Source: Candidatus Gastranaerophilales bacterium
GTDB taxonomy: Bacteria > Cyanobacteriota > Vampirovibrionia > Gastranaerophilales > Gastranaerophilaceae
Reading direction: 5' to 3'
DNA length: 64,000 nt
Assembly (NCBI GenBank): GCA_944323255.1
Contig: CALURU010000004.1
Span: 62,001 to 126,000 of the forward strand
Position 1 is the first letter of the stretch. Each line of letters starts with the position of its first letter. The notes under the pieces are model-generated. The model worked only from the letters and a program-made list of their open reading frames with translations, was not told the DNA's origin and did not search any database. Positions 9,229 through 18,219 of the stretch are shown in pieces. A program made the translations under genes and the position numbers.

Positions 9229-9564
9229 TTATTTAATTAATCCTCTTTTAACATTTGCAGTTTGTCTTTTCAGAACCACTTTTGCATTTTTATAATTGTT
9301 ATTCAGTGAATCAACATACATATTATCAAAATCTGTCATGAAACTCTTAATTATTTTAACCAAACCGGTTCTTTGCCTTTGTTCAACAAAGCCGTCTGTT
9401 CTCTGGAAAAAATCTGCAGGATTAGAGTTTGAGACAGTACTTAGCATATCTCTGTGAAACATAAGTTTATCAATTAATTCGGCAGTTTTCTTATTATCCT
9501 TATCCTGCCAGAATTCGGCAGACTGCATATAACGTCTATTATTGTTATAATCTATTTTCAGCAT
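9229..9564 (-). CDS. Unknown small protein
   Basis: 111 aa, no recognised family. It is charged and helical, Asn-rich at the N-terminus, with no signal peptide or membrane segment and a basic C-terminus. AGAGGAAA lies before the ATG at 9564, which supports real expression. It sits 46 bases downstream of another unknown leftward gene; the two may be co-transcribed. Confidence 0.6.
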   Translation of the reverse strand: MLKIDYNNNRRYMQSAEFWQDKDNKKTAELIDKLMFHRDMLSTVSNSNPADFFQRTDGFVEQRQRTGLVKIIKSFMTDFDNMYVDSLNNNYKNAKVVLKRQTANVKRGLIK

Positions 9565-9609
9565 AGTGTTTTCCTCTTGTTTATTGTTAAATTCATCGTG
9601 TATATTTTA

Positions 9610-10119
9610 TTATTTAACGGTATCTATTCCAACTTTTGATAAAAATTTAATTTCTTGTGGCTCTGGATTTGTGACAACAAATTTAGAATTACCGTTCATT
9701 TTTCTCAAACATTCAAGCATTGTGAATGCAATATGTTTTATGGAACGCTTTGTGCGTTTTTGTTCATAAGCATACTGCGGATTTGTACCAATTTTAAACA
9801 ATTCTGTTGCTTTACCTTTTGTAACTTCTCCTGTTGTTACAAGTCCAAGGACTTTTGAGCTGTCAATATTTCTAAAATTATTTTGTTGTGTTGTAAGACC
9901 GTATATTTGAGAATCCTTACCTAAAATTCTTGCTTCTTCTGCAATTCCGCCGGAAAGGTTTTTGCCGCCCCAGAGCTTTTCAACATTTTCAAGTGCTTTG
10001 ACATCTTTTTGAGAGCCGGTATTAAATTTTATAAAATTGTATCCGCTTTTCCCATTAATTTTTACACGCTGTATAAGACTTGCGCAAAAATTTATATTAT
10101 TTGTTCTTTGTATTTCCAT
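9610..10119 (-). CDS. Unknown protein with N-terminal NINFCA motif
   Basis: 169 aa, family not recognised. It begins MEIQRTNNINFCASL, a short N-terminal motif seen in variant form in two other unrelated proteins of this window (ITFQGK at 21,680 and VSFNGC at 31,071). The rest is mixed alpha/beta with a segment that resembles a small acetyltransferase-like core (ERSIK-IAF-LE), but this is not strong enough for a call. The ribosome site is weak (AAGAAAG). Confidence 0.6.
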   Translation of the reverse strand: MEIQRTNNINFCASLIQRVKINGKSGYNFIKFNTGSQKDVKALENVEKLWGGKNLSGGIAEEARILGKDSQIYGLTTQQNNFRNIDSSKVLGLVTTGEVTKGKATELFKIGTNPQYAYEQKRTKRSIKHIAFTMLECLRKMNGNSKFVVTNPEPQEIKFLSKVGIDTVK

Positions 10120-10207
10120 AAACTATTCTTTCTTCCATTTTTTAATAAACAAACCCCGTAAATAAAAAAATTTGCTACCTGAAAAATTTATATTTAAAAA
10201 TAAATAG

Positions 10208-10224
10208 GTCAGGCAATGCCTGAC
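10208..10224. terminator. Small GTCAGGCA hairpin after tag
   Basis: GTCAGGCA and its exact complement TGCCTGAC with a one-base centre, 16 bases after the tag stop codon. The following T-tract is weak, so termination is only likely. Confidence 0.4.
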
Positions 10225-10239
10225 AAAAACTTTTTGTTA

Positions 10240-10782
10240 TTAATACCTGAAACAGCCCCGCTCGTGGTCGTTAACTACTCCTATTGCCTGAAGATAAGAA
10301 TAAATAATTACCGAGCCTGTATATTTCATTCCACGCTTTTTTAAATCTTTTGAGATTCTGTCAGACAGTTCCGTTTTTACGGGAAATTCATCGGTCATAT
10401 TTTTTATAACTTTATTATCCGTAAAACCCCAGATATAATTGGAAAAACTCCCAAATTCTTTCTGAATCTGCATAAATATTTTTGCGTTATTTATGGCAGC
10501 TTCTATTTTACTCCTGCTTCTTATTATTCTGTCGTTCATAAGAAGTTCGTCCACTCTGGTTTTATCATATTCAGAAACTTTTTTGACATCAAAATTATCA
10601 AATGCCTTTCTGAAAGCTTCACGTTTTTTGAGCACAGTAATCCAGGCAAGTCCGGCTTGAAAACCTTCTAAAATAAGGAGTTCAAATAAATCTCTGTCAT
10701 CGTATTTAGGAACGCCCCATTCTTCATCATGGTATTTTGTGTAAATTTCTGATTTTTCATCAACCCAAAAACATCTTTTCAT
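10240..10782 (-). CDS. tag: DNA-3-methyladenine glycosylase I
   Basis: 180 aa, typical of Tag. The N-terminal MKRCFWVDEK, YHDEEWGVP, DLFELLILEGFQAGLAW and the C-terminal VNDHERGCFRY carry the Cys/His ligands of the structural zinc site known in this family. It removes 3-methyladenine from alkylated DNA in base excision repair. I choose the ATG at 10,782, eight bases after AAGGAG, over the GTG two codons upstream. Last gene of the leftward operon behind the Xer recombinase. Confidence 0.95.
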   Translation of the reverse strand: MKRCFWVDEKSEIYTKYHDEEWGVPKYDDRDLFELLILEGFQAGLAWITVLKKREAFRKAFDNFDVKKVSEYDKTRVDELLMNDRIIRSRSKIEAAINNAKIFMQIQKEFGSFSNYIWGFTDNKVIKNMTDEFPVKTELSDRISKDLKKRGMKYTGSVIIYSYLQAIGVVNDHERGCFRY

Positions 10783-10817
10783 AATCACAACTCCTTAATT
10801 ATTTTAAAAATATTGTG

Positions 10818-11669
10818 CTATTCATTATTAACAGAAAAATAAACATCTTTTAGTCTCTTTTTGCTTATATGCGTATAAAGCTGGGTGGTCGAAACATCGC
10901 TATGCCCGAGAAGTTCCTGCACCACTCGCAAATCCGCCCCATTTTCCAGAAGATGAGTCGCAAAACTATGGCGGAGCGTATGCGGGGAAATGTTTTTATG
11001 AATAAGTTTTCCCTGAGCATGAATAAATGTATAAACGTCCTGTCTTGTAATCTGTCTGCCGTTTGACATAATAAGAAGATTTTTTGTACTTAGGTTATAT
11101 TTTTTTATCAGCAAATCTCTTTCGGGCAAATACTCTTTTATAATATTTTTAGCCATCTCTCCCATAGGAATAATTCTTTCCTTGGAGCCTTTTCCAAAAC
11201 AGCGGACATATTTGGAATTTAAATCAATATCATTGAGCTTTAAATTAACAAGTTCTGAAACTCTTAAACCGCAGCTGTATAAAAGTTCCATAATTACATG
11301 CTCCAGTGGATTCAGGTTATTATGAAGCATCTCTTCTATTTCTTTTAGAGAAATGACTTTGGGCAGTCTCTGCGGTACTTTCGGCTGTTCAAGAGTTGCA
11401 GCAGGATTTTTCGTAATTATTCCGGTAGATGATGCCCATTTGAAAAAACCTCTTAATGATGCGATTTTTCTTATTACGCTTGAAGCTGCAAGTTTATCTT
11501 CCCTAAGTTTTCTTACAAAAGTATTTATTGTCATTCTGTCTATTTTTTGAATATCATCTAAACCTTTAGAAAACTCTGAAAGATCACGCCTGTATGCGTC
11601 TATCGTGTTTTGCGAAAGACCCTTTTCCAATTCTAGATATTCCAGATATTGAGCAATTATTTGGTACAT
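10818..11669 (-). CDS. Tyrosine recombinase of the XerC/XerD type
   Basis: 283 aa, close to Xer length. It has an N-terminal SAM-like core-binding domain (YLEYLELEKGLSQNTIDAYRRDL, first 16 or so residues diagnostic) and the catalytic domain with Arg in CGLRVSELVNL, Lys in GKGSKERIIP, HTLRHSFATHLLENGADL and Tyr in STTQLYTH. This is a complete active-site set. Xer enzymes resolve chromosome dimers at dif. No integrase-like element surrounds it, and it sits two bases after dacB in a housekeeping operon, so a cellular role fits better than a mobile one. XerC versus XerD cannot be decided. Confidence 0.92.
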   Translation of the reverse strand: MYQIIAQYLEYLELEKGLSQNTIDAYRRDLSEFSKGLDDIQKIDRMTINTFVRKLREDKLAASSVIRKIASLRGFFKWASSTGIITKNPAATLEQPKVPQRLPKVISLKEIEEMLHNNLNPLEHVIMELLYSCGLRVSELVNLKLNDIDLNSKYVRCFGKGSKERIIPMGEMAKNIIKEYLPERDLLIKKYNLSTKNLLIMSNGRQITRQDVYTFIHAQGKLIHKNISPHTLRHSFATHLLENGADLRVVQELLGHSDVSTTQLYTHISKKRLKDVYFSVNNE

Positions 11670-11671
11670 AA

Positions 11672-13009
11672 TTATAATCTCAAATATGCTTCTCTTAAAA
11701 TATAATCTTCAAGCGATTTCATATCAGATACAGTTGCTGTTGCGTCATTAATCATTATACAAAAGGCATATTTATTTCCCTTTTTTGTTGTTAAAAATCC
11801 TGCGATCGAACTTGAATCACTATGCGTACCTGTTTTGGCTCTTACATTATCTTTAAGCGGAAGCATTCTATGCGTCAGTGTTCCCTCGCCAGGTATCGGT
11901 AACTTTTCCATAACCGGTGCATCTTTTGTTTTAATAAAAAATTCTGTAATAAAATCAGCACTTATTAGATTATTTTTAGAAACTCCGCTTGCATCAACAA
12001 TTCTTATTTTAGAATTATCAAGACCTATTTTTTTGCAATATGCATTAAAAACTTTTATTCCGTTAATATCAGTTCCTTTATCGTCATACATCTTTCCGCC
12101 GGCAAGTTTTGATACAGTTTCGGAAACCATATTGTTGCTGTTTTTTAAAATATCATCTATTGCCTGTGAAATCGGATGGGTTATTGAATCAAGCTTTTCA
12201 TCCTCCGGCAAAATCTTATCCACTATAAAATTCTGCTTCATATAGATTTTTTTATCCTGCAAAACATTCATAAACCTGATATCAAAGTATCGTTTAAGAT
12301 TGTTTGTAGGAATATAAATTATCTGCGGTCTGCTAACTGTTCCGCTTAAAGAAAGAGTGTTGGCAGAAATAGAATTATCACGGGATACCTTAACTTCATT
12401 TTTATCACCGCCTACTACATTATTCAAAAACACAAGCGGGTATTTGCTTGGATTAAGAATCACTGCCGGCTTTCCTTTTCCCTCCGGCAGAATTGTAATT
12501 TTTATAAGATTGCCATCCAGATTGTACGAATTGAATCTTGGCATAAGAACATTCATATCGTCATCCCACTGCCAGCCTTCACCCCAGCTCTTTTTCTCCA
12601 AAATACTGTCATCTATGTAAACTTTTTGTGTATCAAGCCCTATATTGCTTGCAAGGTTTTTTAAATCCGAAGTTGTTAAGTAAGGATCTGCGCCCAGTTT
12701 TACAACATAGCTGTTATCGCTTCTTTTATAAACCGTTGTCGTAAATTCGTAATCCTCGCCGAGTGTATCTACTGCCGGTATAAGTGTTAGAACTTTTTGC
12801 ACAGATGCCGGATGCATAAGAATTTTTTCGTTCAATTCATAAACAGGTTTTCCGGTATTCAAATCTTTAATTGAAATTGCTATAGAATTTTTTTCTATTC
12901 CGGAATCATTTATAACAGATGAAAAATTAGCTTTTTCACTTTTTATTCCACGTGCCTGAGCGGATAAAGCCATAAATAAAACTAATATTGCTGCAAAAAG
13001 TTTTTTCAT
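11672..13009 (-). CDS. dacB: D-Ala-D-Ala carboxypeptidase/endopeptidase, PBP4 type
   Basis: 445 aa. A signal peptide (MKKLFAAILVLFMALSAQA) precedes the S13 penicillin-binding domain. Its motifs are SVQK at 69-72 (nucleophile Ser69), SGVSKNN as the SxN motif, and KTGTHSDSS as the KTG motif. It trims or cleaves peptidoglycan cross-links in the periplasm. The start overlaps the nitrilase stop by four bases, which implies translational coupling. Confidence 0.93.
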   Translation of the reverse strand: MKKLFAAILVLFMALSAQARGIKSEKANFSSVINDSGIEKNSIAISIKDLNTGKPVYELNEKILMHPASVQKVLTLIPAVDTLGEDYEFTTTVYKRSDNSYVVKLGADPYLTTSDLKNLASNIGLDTQKVYIDDSILEKKSWGEGWQWDDDMNVLMPRFNSYNLDGNLIKITILPEGKGKPAVILNPSKYPLVFLNNVVGGDKNEVKVSRDNSISANTLSLSGTVSRPQIIYIPTNNLKRYFDIRFMNVLQDKKIYMKQNFIVDKILPEDEKLDSITHPISQAIDDILKNSNNMVSETVSKLAGGKMYDDKGTDINGIKVFNAYCKKIGLDNSKIRIVDASGVSKNNLISADFITEFFIKTKDAPVMEKLPIPGEGTLTHRMLPLKDNVRAKTGTHSDSSSIAGFLTTKKGNKYAFCIMINDATATVSDMKSLEDYILREAYLRL

Positions 13010-13830
13010 TTTTTTATTACCTCGTATGAGTTTTTAATATCTTTTAAGATTGTGCATTTTTCTCTAAATTCGTACATTTTATCCAGACTAACCTCTGCAT
13101 AAATTCCGCCTTCTACTTCTTCAATTTCATCAAGGATTTTTCCGTTGTAGTCAATAATCATTGAATGCCCGAGATTTTCCGAACCATCAGCAAGAAGCCC
13201 CGTCTGTGTAAGCGCAACAAAATAGGACTGGTTTTCTATAGCTCTTGCCATCGCAAGCGTATCCCAGTGAACTTTTCTGGACTTTGGCCAGGCTGCCATA
13301 TCAACCAGAATATCAGCGCCTGCTTTTCTGTATGCCCTGTATATTTCAGGAAAACGAATATCATAACATATTGATATTCCGATTTTTACTCCCTCAAGCT
13401 CCACCATGACAGGATTTTTCCCCGCCGTTATATAGCTGTTTTCAGTATCTCCGTTATAAGAATACAGATGGTTTTTGTCATAAATACAAACAATTTCACC
13501 TTCTCTGTTAATAACCGGCGAGCTGTTAAAAAGTTTGTTTCCGTATTTTCTTACAAAACTTCCGCCTAAGATATTAACTTCAAACTCTTTTGCAATACCT
13601 TTAAGCATTTTAACTGCCTTTGAATCTTCAAGAGTTTCTGCGGAACCAGGAAATGACGGGCAATCCCAGCCAACTGTCCATAATTCAGGTAGAAAAACAA
13701 AATCAACCTGCGGATATTTTCCTAAATGAGCCATTAGTAGATTTTTTACGGTTTCAATATTTAAATCAACGTTTCCGATTGCAGATTCCATCTGAATTGC
13801 AAGTAATCTGACTACTTTCTTCTTCTCCAT
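13006..13830 (-). CDS. Carbon-nitrogen hydrolase (nitrilase superfamily)
   Basis: 274 aa. The Glu-Lys-Cys triad is visible in FLPELWTVGWD, YDKNHLYSYNGD and GISICYDIRFPE. The length and motif context resemble omega-amidases of the Nit2/YafV group that remove 2-oxoglutaramate-type products, but the substrate is not provable. It overlaps the DUF374 gene by 19 bases and dacB by four, so it is a middle gene of one operon. Confidence 0.9.
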   Translation of the reverse strand: MEKKKVVRLLAIQMESAIGNVDLNIETVKNLLMAHLGKYPQVDFVFLPELWTVGWDCPSFPGSAETLEDSKAVKMLKGIAKEFEVNILGGSFVRKYGNKLFNSSPVINREGEIVCIYDKNHLYSYNGDTENSYITAGKNPVMVELEGVKIGISICYDIRFPEIYRAYRKAGADILVDMAAWPKSRKVHWDTLAMARAIENQSYFVALTQTGLLADGSENLGHSMIIDYNGKILDEIEEVEGGIYAEVSLDKMYEFREKCTILKDIKNSYEVIKK

Positions 13831-14483
13831 ATTCCGAATTTGTATACCTCATCAAACGCTTTCGGAGCTTTTTGTTCAAGTTCTTCGAGACTTTTCTGTA
13901 ACTTTTGGCGTGCTTCTTCTTCATCCCCGTCAGGAGAAATATAAATCGGCTCACCGTAAATATTAATTAAGTTGGTTGCAAAAACTGGACACCTTAACGT
14001 ATCCCAGGACGGGAATTTTGCCCAGGTAAAGTTTTTAGAATACCAGTAAACAGGGACAACCGGCACACCCGCAAGTTTTGCAATCTTAATTGCACCGTCT
14101 TTTGCGACTCTTGCGGGTCCTCTTGGACCATCAACCATCATTGCACAATTTTCACCTCGTTTTAAGGCTTCTATCATTTGCATGCTGGCTTCTACAGCGC
14201 CTTTTTTACCTTTGGATCCTCTTATTGTCTTAAAGCCCCATCTTTCTACAACATCTGCAATAACATCACCATCTTTTGAACGGCTTATCAAAACATTTGT
14301 GTTAGCCCTGTTTGGAAGTCCGTGAATACAAAATTGGTGGGCATGCCACATTGCATAAAGACAAGGAACGACATTAGGATTATCAACTTCTAAAATCCTT
14401 GTAAAAATCTCCTGTGTCTTTAAAACCCTAAATACCACTTTTGAGATTATTTCTGTATTTTTTCCGTCTAAAATTCTTACCAT
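13812..14483 (-). CDS. DUF374 lysophospholipid-acyltransferase-like protein
   Basis: 223 aa. It carries the DUF374 pattern: MWHAHQFCIHG, ISRSKDGDVIADVVERWG, MMVDGPRGPARVAKDG and VPVVPVYWYS. The family is related to LpxL-type acyltransferases and is expected to act on lipid precursors at the inner membrane. It is the first gene of a five-gene leftward operon. No Shine-Dalgarno sequence is present; TATAAT at 14,491-14,496 ends seven bases before the ATG, which predicts a leaderless mRNA. Confidence 0.88.
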   Translation of the reverse strand: MVRILDGKNTEIISKVVFRVLKTQEIFTRILEVDNPNVVPCLYAMWHAHQFCIHGLPNRANTNVLISRSKDGDVIADVVERWGFKTIRGSKGKKGAVEASMQMIEALKRGENCAMMVDGPRGPARVAKDGAIKIAKLAGVPVVPVYWYSKNFTWAKFPSWDTLRCPVFATNLINIYGEPIYISPDGDEEEARQKLQKSLEELEQKAPKAFDEVYKFGIWRRRK

Positions 14484-14490
14484 AAATGTT

Positions 14491-14496
14491 ATTATA
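14491..14496 (-). promoter_or_regulatory. -10 box seven bases before ATG (leaderless)
   Basis: TATAAT read leftward, then seven bases to the ATG at 14,483. No ribosome-binding sequence between or before. Confidence 0.5.
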
Positions 14497-14554
14497 CTAT
14501 AAAATTATTGAAATATGCTATACTTAATGATATTAGGAGAAAAAGGATTTAAGT

Positions 14555-15151
14555 ATGAAAAAAATTTTACTTTTATTATTGTTGTCTGTGCCATTAGCAG
14601 TTTTTGCGAACTATAACGATATCTACATTGCTGATATTCAATATGACTGGATAGATAAATCTGCAATGGAGAAAGAAGCTATAATCAGCGAAGTTAAAGA
14701 CATTATTTTTGAAACTCCTGTTGAAAAACAAAAAGATTTTAAGCAGCAGTTTAAAGACCGATTAAAAGACAAAAATCATCTCGACCACTACTTTGCGGCT
14801 TCTGCCGGCTATAAGGAACTTGGAGATTATAATATTTCCGCTTTTTACTATAAGAAAATGAAAAATATTTATATGTATGCTCTTCAAGACAAAAAAGATG
14901 TTTCAAAAGCATACTACTATGATGCTATGGGTAAGCTCAGATACGTAGATTTTATCTACGGAGAATATCCGGACTATCCATATTATTCAATTCAATACAG
15001 GATTTCCGGCAAACCCGTAAGTGCAATTTATTTTGTCTCAAAGGACTGCCAGTACCTATTTAAGCCTGATGGAGAATTTGAAGGCGTTTGGTACAAACAC
15101 AATTTGTACAACAAAGAATCTGAAATAATTCTTACAAGAACAACTTATTAA
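14555..15151 (+). CDS. Unknown secreted protein
   Basis: 198 aa with a clear signal peptide (MKKILLLLLLSVPLAVFA, cleavage near residue 18). The mature part is Tyr/Lys/Asp-rich and lacks recognisable domains; the spacing of YKELGDYNISAFYYKKM could be a single TPR-like helix pair. AGGAG plus AAAGGA precede the ATG. Its stop codon overlaps the convergent glgC stop by four bases. Function unknown, likely periplasmic. Confidence 0.75.
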   Translation: MKKILLLLLLSVPLAVFANYNDIYIADIQYDWIDKSAMEKEAIISEVKDIIFETPVEKQKDFKQQFKDRLKDKNHLDHYFAASAGYKELGDYNISAFYYKKMKNIYMYALQDKKDVSKAYYYDAMGKLRYVDFIYGEYPDYPYYSIQYRISGKPVSAIYFVSKDCQYLFKPDGEFEGVWYKHNLYNKESEIILTRTTY

Positions 15152-16386
15152 GACAATCTTGCATTTTTTCTTACAACAGTAACTCCACCTTCTGAAACAT
15201 AGAATCCTCTTGCAAGGTCATCTTCTCTATTAACGCCTATTTGCGTGTATGGAGGAATTTGAACGTTCTTGTCGATAATAGCTTTCCTTATTTCAGAATA
15301 TCTGCCGACATTAACATTTTCCATAAGTATACTGTCAGATATTTGCGAATAACTGTTTATTTTAACCTCAGGAGAAAGCACGCATCTTGACAGCATTCCG
15401 CCTGATACAATACAGCCTTCCGAAACCATGGAATTTGTCGCCATACCAACCCTGTCGCCCTGCTGCCATATGAATTTTGCAGGAGGATAATTATAATTAA
15501 ATGTTCTTATCGGCCATTCTTTTGAATAAAGATTCAATTCCGGTTCATATTCCAGCAAATCCATATTTGCCTGCCAATAAGCATCAATACTTCCGACATC
15601 ACGCCAGTAACCTTTTTCTCTTTCCGTCATATCAGGCAACTTATTTTCATTAAAGTTATATATGAACACTCGTTTCCCCTGTTCCAAAAGCATTGGGATA
15701 ACATTTTTGCCAAAATCGTGATTAGAAGTTTCTATCTTTGCATCTTCTTCAAGAGCATTTAGAAGAATTTCCCTATTAAATATATAATTTCCCATAGACG
15801 CCAGACACTTTTTAGGGTTATTCGGCATAGTTTTCGGGCGGGACTTTGGTTTTTCTATAAACCCGGTAAGCCTCCAATCATCATCAACTTCTATAATACC
15901 AAATTCTGACGCCTCCTCTATCGGAATCGGAATTGCAGAAATTGTTAAATCCGCATTGTTTTGTTTATGAAATTTCAACATTTGTGAAACATCCATTTTA
16001 TAAACGTGATCCCCGCCAAATACGCACACATAATCCGGTTCTTCATCATGAATATGAAAAGCATTCTGATATACAGCATCCGCCGTTCCCTGATACCAGG
16101 CACCTCCTGTTCTCATCTGCGCCGGTACAAGATCTACATACTGGTTTAAAAACGGAGATAACGCCCAGCCTTTTGAGATATGTTTGTTTAAAGAATCAGA
16201 CTTATACTGCGTTAAAACTTTTATCTTAAAAAATCCGGAGTTAATAAAATTATTTAGAACGAAATCAATAATTCGATATCTTCCGCCAAACGGTACTGCA
16301 GGTTTTGCCCTATCTTGAGTAAGCGGGAAAAGACGCTTGCCCTCTCCTCCGGCTAATATCATAACCAGTGCGTCATCTATTGACAT
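15148..16386 (-). CDS. glgC: Glucose-1-phosphate adenylyltransferase
   Basis: 412 aa. The N-terminal nucleotidyltransferase core begins MILAGGEGKRLFPLTQDRAKP, with KPAVPFGGRYRIIDF, WYQGTADAVYQN, VFGGDHVYKMD and GFIEKPK. A left-handed beta-helix follows at the C-terminus (CIVSGGMLSRCVLSP). It makes ADP-glucose for glycogen. No glgA or glgB is adjacent. AATAGGAGG precedes the ATG. Confidence 0.96.
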   Translation of the reverse strand: MSIDDALVMILAGGEGKRLFPLTQDRAKPAVPFGGRYRIIDFVLNNFINSGFFKIKVLTQYKSDSLNKHISKGWALSPFLNQYVDLVPAQMRTGGAWYQGTADAVYQNAFHIHDEEPDYVCVFGGDHVYKMDVSQMLKFHKQNNADLTISAIPIPIEEASEFGIIEVDDDWRLTGFIEKPKSRPKTMPNNPKKCLASMGNYIFNREILLNALEEDAKIETSNHDFGKNVIPMLLEQGKRVFIYNFNENKLPDMTEREKGYWRDVGSIDAYWQANMDLLEYEPELNLYSKEWPIRTFNYNYPPAKFIWQQGDRVGMATNSMVSEGCIVSGGMLSRCVLSPEVKINSYSQISDSILMENVNVGRYSEIRKAIIDKNVQIPPYTQIGVNREDDLARGFYVSEGGVTVVRKNARLS

Positions 16387-16599
16387 ATAACCTCCTATTC
16401 CGTTTTGATGCAGAGAAAATATTTCCCTCTGATTCTGTTTACTCTATTCTATCAAATTTTAACAAATATTGCACTCATCCTTTAGAATGGTTAATGCACC
16501 AATTAATACTATATATAGATACTCTTTTTATATGATTTTTCTGTTACAATAAATCTTATATAATGTATTTCAGTTTAGTATATTTAAAAGGATTATTGT

Positions 16600-17124
16600 A
16601 TGAAATTAAACAGTAAAGCGGTTTTGATTATTGCAGCAGTAGTAATATTCTGCATATTTGCAATTATTGATTTGAGAATACTTTTAGACGGTAAAGTTAA
16701 AAGCAGCGTAAAAGTTGAAGGTTTAAACGAAGAAGTAAAAACGGTCAAGAAAATGATTCCTGATAATGTTATGGAATACATTATGAATCAAAGGGATATT
16801 GCACAGGGTGACGGTCGTACAAAGATTGTAATGTATTATACAGGTTATGACTGTCCGTTTGCTAAAGCTTTAACAAAGGCTATGGAGACTGCTGCAAAAG
16901 ACCAAAAGCTGGCTTCTAAATTTGTTTTCCATCCTGAAGCTGCTGCCGGTTCAAAATTCTTCTTATCAGAAGATGCTGCACTTACTTATATGGAATTTAA
17001 TGATATGTGCCAGCAGTTCTGTATTGTTAGCCCGTCAAAGAAAATGCTTATCAGAGTTAATGATATGGATGCTCAAAAAGCAGAAAAAGCTGCTGAAATT
17101 TTAGAACATTATAAAAACTGGTAA
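16600..17124 (+). CDS. Membrane-anchored protein with thioredoxin-like motif
   Basis: 174 aa. One N-terminal membrane segment (residues 6-28) is followed by an extracytoplasmic domain. The stretch KIVMYYTGYDCPFAKALTK resembles the strand-turn-helix of a thioredoxin fold, with a single Cys (DCPF) instead of CxxC; two further Cys occur in MCQQFC. A redox or sulfur-transfer role is possible but not shown. AAAAGGA precedes the ATG. I do not recognise a named family. Confidence 0.65.
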   Translation: MKLNSKAVLIIAAVVIFCIFAIIDLRILLDGKVKSSVKVEGLNEEVKTVKKMIPDNVMEYIMNQRDIAQGDGRTKIVMYYTGYDCPFAKALTKAMETAAKDQKLASKFVFHPEAAAGSKFFLSEDAALTYMEFNDMCQQFCIVSPSKKMLIRVNDMDAQKAEKAAEILEHYKNW

Positions 17125-17148
17125 CAATAAAATAATCTGCGCTTGTGC

Positions 17149-17154
17149 TATAAT
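17149..17154 (+). promoter_or_regulatory. Extended -10 six bases before ATG (leaderless)
   Basis: TGC-TATAAT followed by TGTCTT and then the ATG at 17,161. No Shine-Dalgarno sequence. Confidence 0.55.
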
Positions 17155-17160
17155 TGTCTT

Positions 17161-18153
17161 ATGAGCAGGATTAGAAAGCTTTATTATTTTGATAAAAAGA
17201 ATATGCAGGAGATGATTTCGTTTCTGAACAACAGAGACGCTTACATAGGACATGTAATGTTTAATCCTCTCCTGCCTTTACATCATCTGCTTCCACTAAA
17301 GTGTAAATTTCTGCCTGAATCATATGTCTTGAAAGATAAAAAAGAGATTAAAGGCTTAATTACAATTGCACCTTCAAAGTATCCGGTTAAGCGGTTGGAA
17401 ATTTTACGTTTATTCTTTGAAGAAAATTGTTACGAAGATGCATATGAACTAATTCAATATGCCGTATCCAAATACAAAGCGCTGGGAGCAATTTCTTTTA
17501 TTGTTCGAGTAGAAGATTCCCTGCCTGATTTGTTGAGAGTATTTGTAGCAAGATGCGGTTTTAGCCAGCTTTCTTATGAAAGATTGTGGAAAATTCCGGA
17601 GCAAGTGAATACTGAATTTAATGAAAAAGATTACAGAGAGTTCAGAAATTCAGACTCCACAACCGTATCGAATTTATACAACGAGTCATTACTTCCGCAC
17701 TTTCGACCTTTATTAAGCAGTGATCCGAGAGAATTTAAGGAATCAGTTTTTAAAGGCTTATCGTATTTTAACGAATATAAATATGTGATTTTAGATAGAA
17801 AAACAAAAAATATTACAGGATATATTTCAATAAAAACTTCAGACAATCAAAATTACATTCTTGATATTATTCAGTCATCCTGGCAGGAGATTGACGTGAA
17901 ATCAGTAATAGATTTTGGAATCAGCAGAATAAAAAAACGCCAGAAAGAATTTAATCTTTTTATTAAGACAAAAAAATATACACAATTGGGAGAAAAATAC
18001 GAACAATTGTTTATGGAACACCGTTTTGAATGCGTACAAAACCAGATTGTGCTTACAAATTCTTCGGCAAAAATTATAAAAGAACGTGTAAGTACGGGAA
18101 GATTTACGATATTAAACCGTTTTTGCGACGGCAGCATTAATGTTCCCGGCTAA
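17161..18153 (+). CDS. GNAT-like acetyltransferase-related protein
   Basis: 330 aa. The sequence is consistent with two degenerate GNAT (N-acetyltransferase) halves: an N-terminal part with KEIKGLITIAPSKYPVKRLEI and VARCGFSQLSYERLW, and a second part with EYKYVILDRKTKNITGYISI. The acetyl-CoA loop (Q/RxxGxG/A) is not clear, so activity is uncertain. The frame opens at a TTG at 17,143, but that codon overlaps the -10 box; the ATG at 17,161 is the better start. Confidence 0.6.
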   Translation: MSRIRKLYYFDKKNMQEMISFLNNRDAYIGHVMFNPLLPLHHLLPLKCKFLPESYVLKDKKEIKGLITIAPSKYPVKRLEILRLFFEENCYEDAYELIQYAVSKYKALGAISFIVRVEDSLPDLLRVFVARCGFSQLSYERLWKIPEQVNTEFNEKDYREFRNSDSTTVSNLYNESLLPHFRPLLSSDPREFKESVFKGLSYFNEYKYVILDRKTKNITGYISIKTSDNQNYILDIIQSSWQEIDVKSVIDFGISRIKKRQKEFNLFIKTKKYTQLGEKYEQLFMEHRFECVQNQIVLTNSSAKIIKERVSTGRFTILNRFCDGSINVPG

Positions 18154-18219
18154 ATACAATATATTTTTATCAATATCATTATTTGCTTTACTCTATTTAT
18201 ATAATACAATAGTGTCATT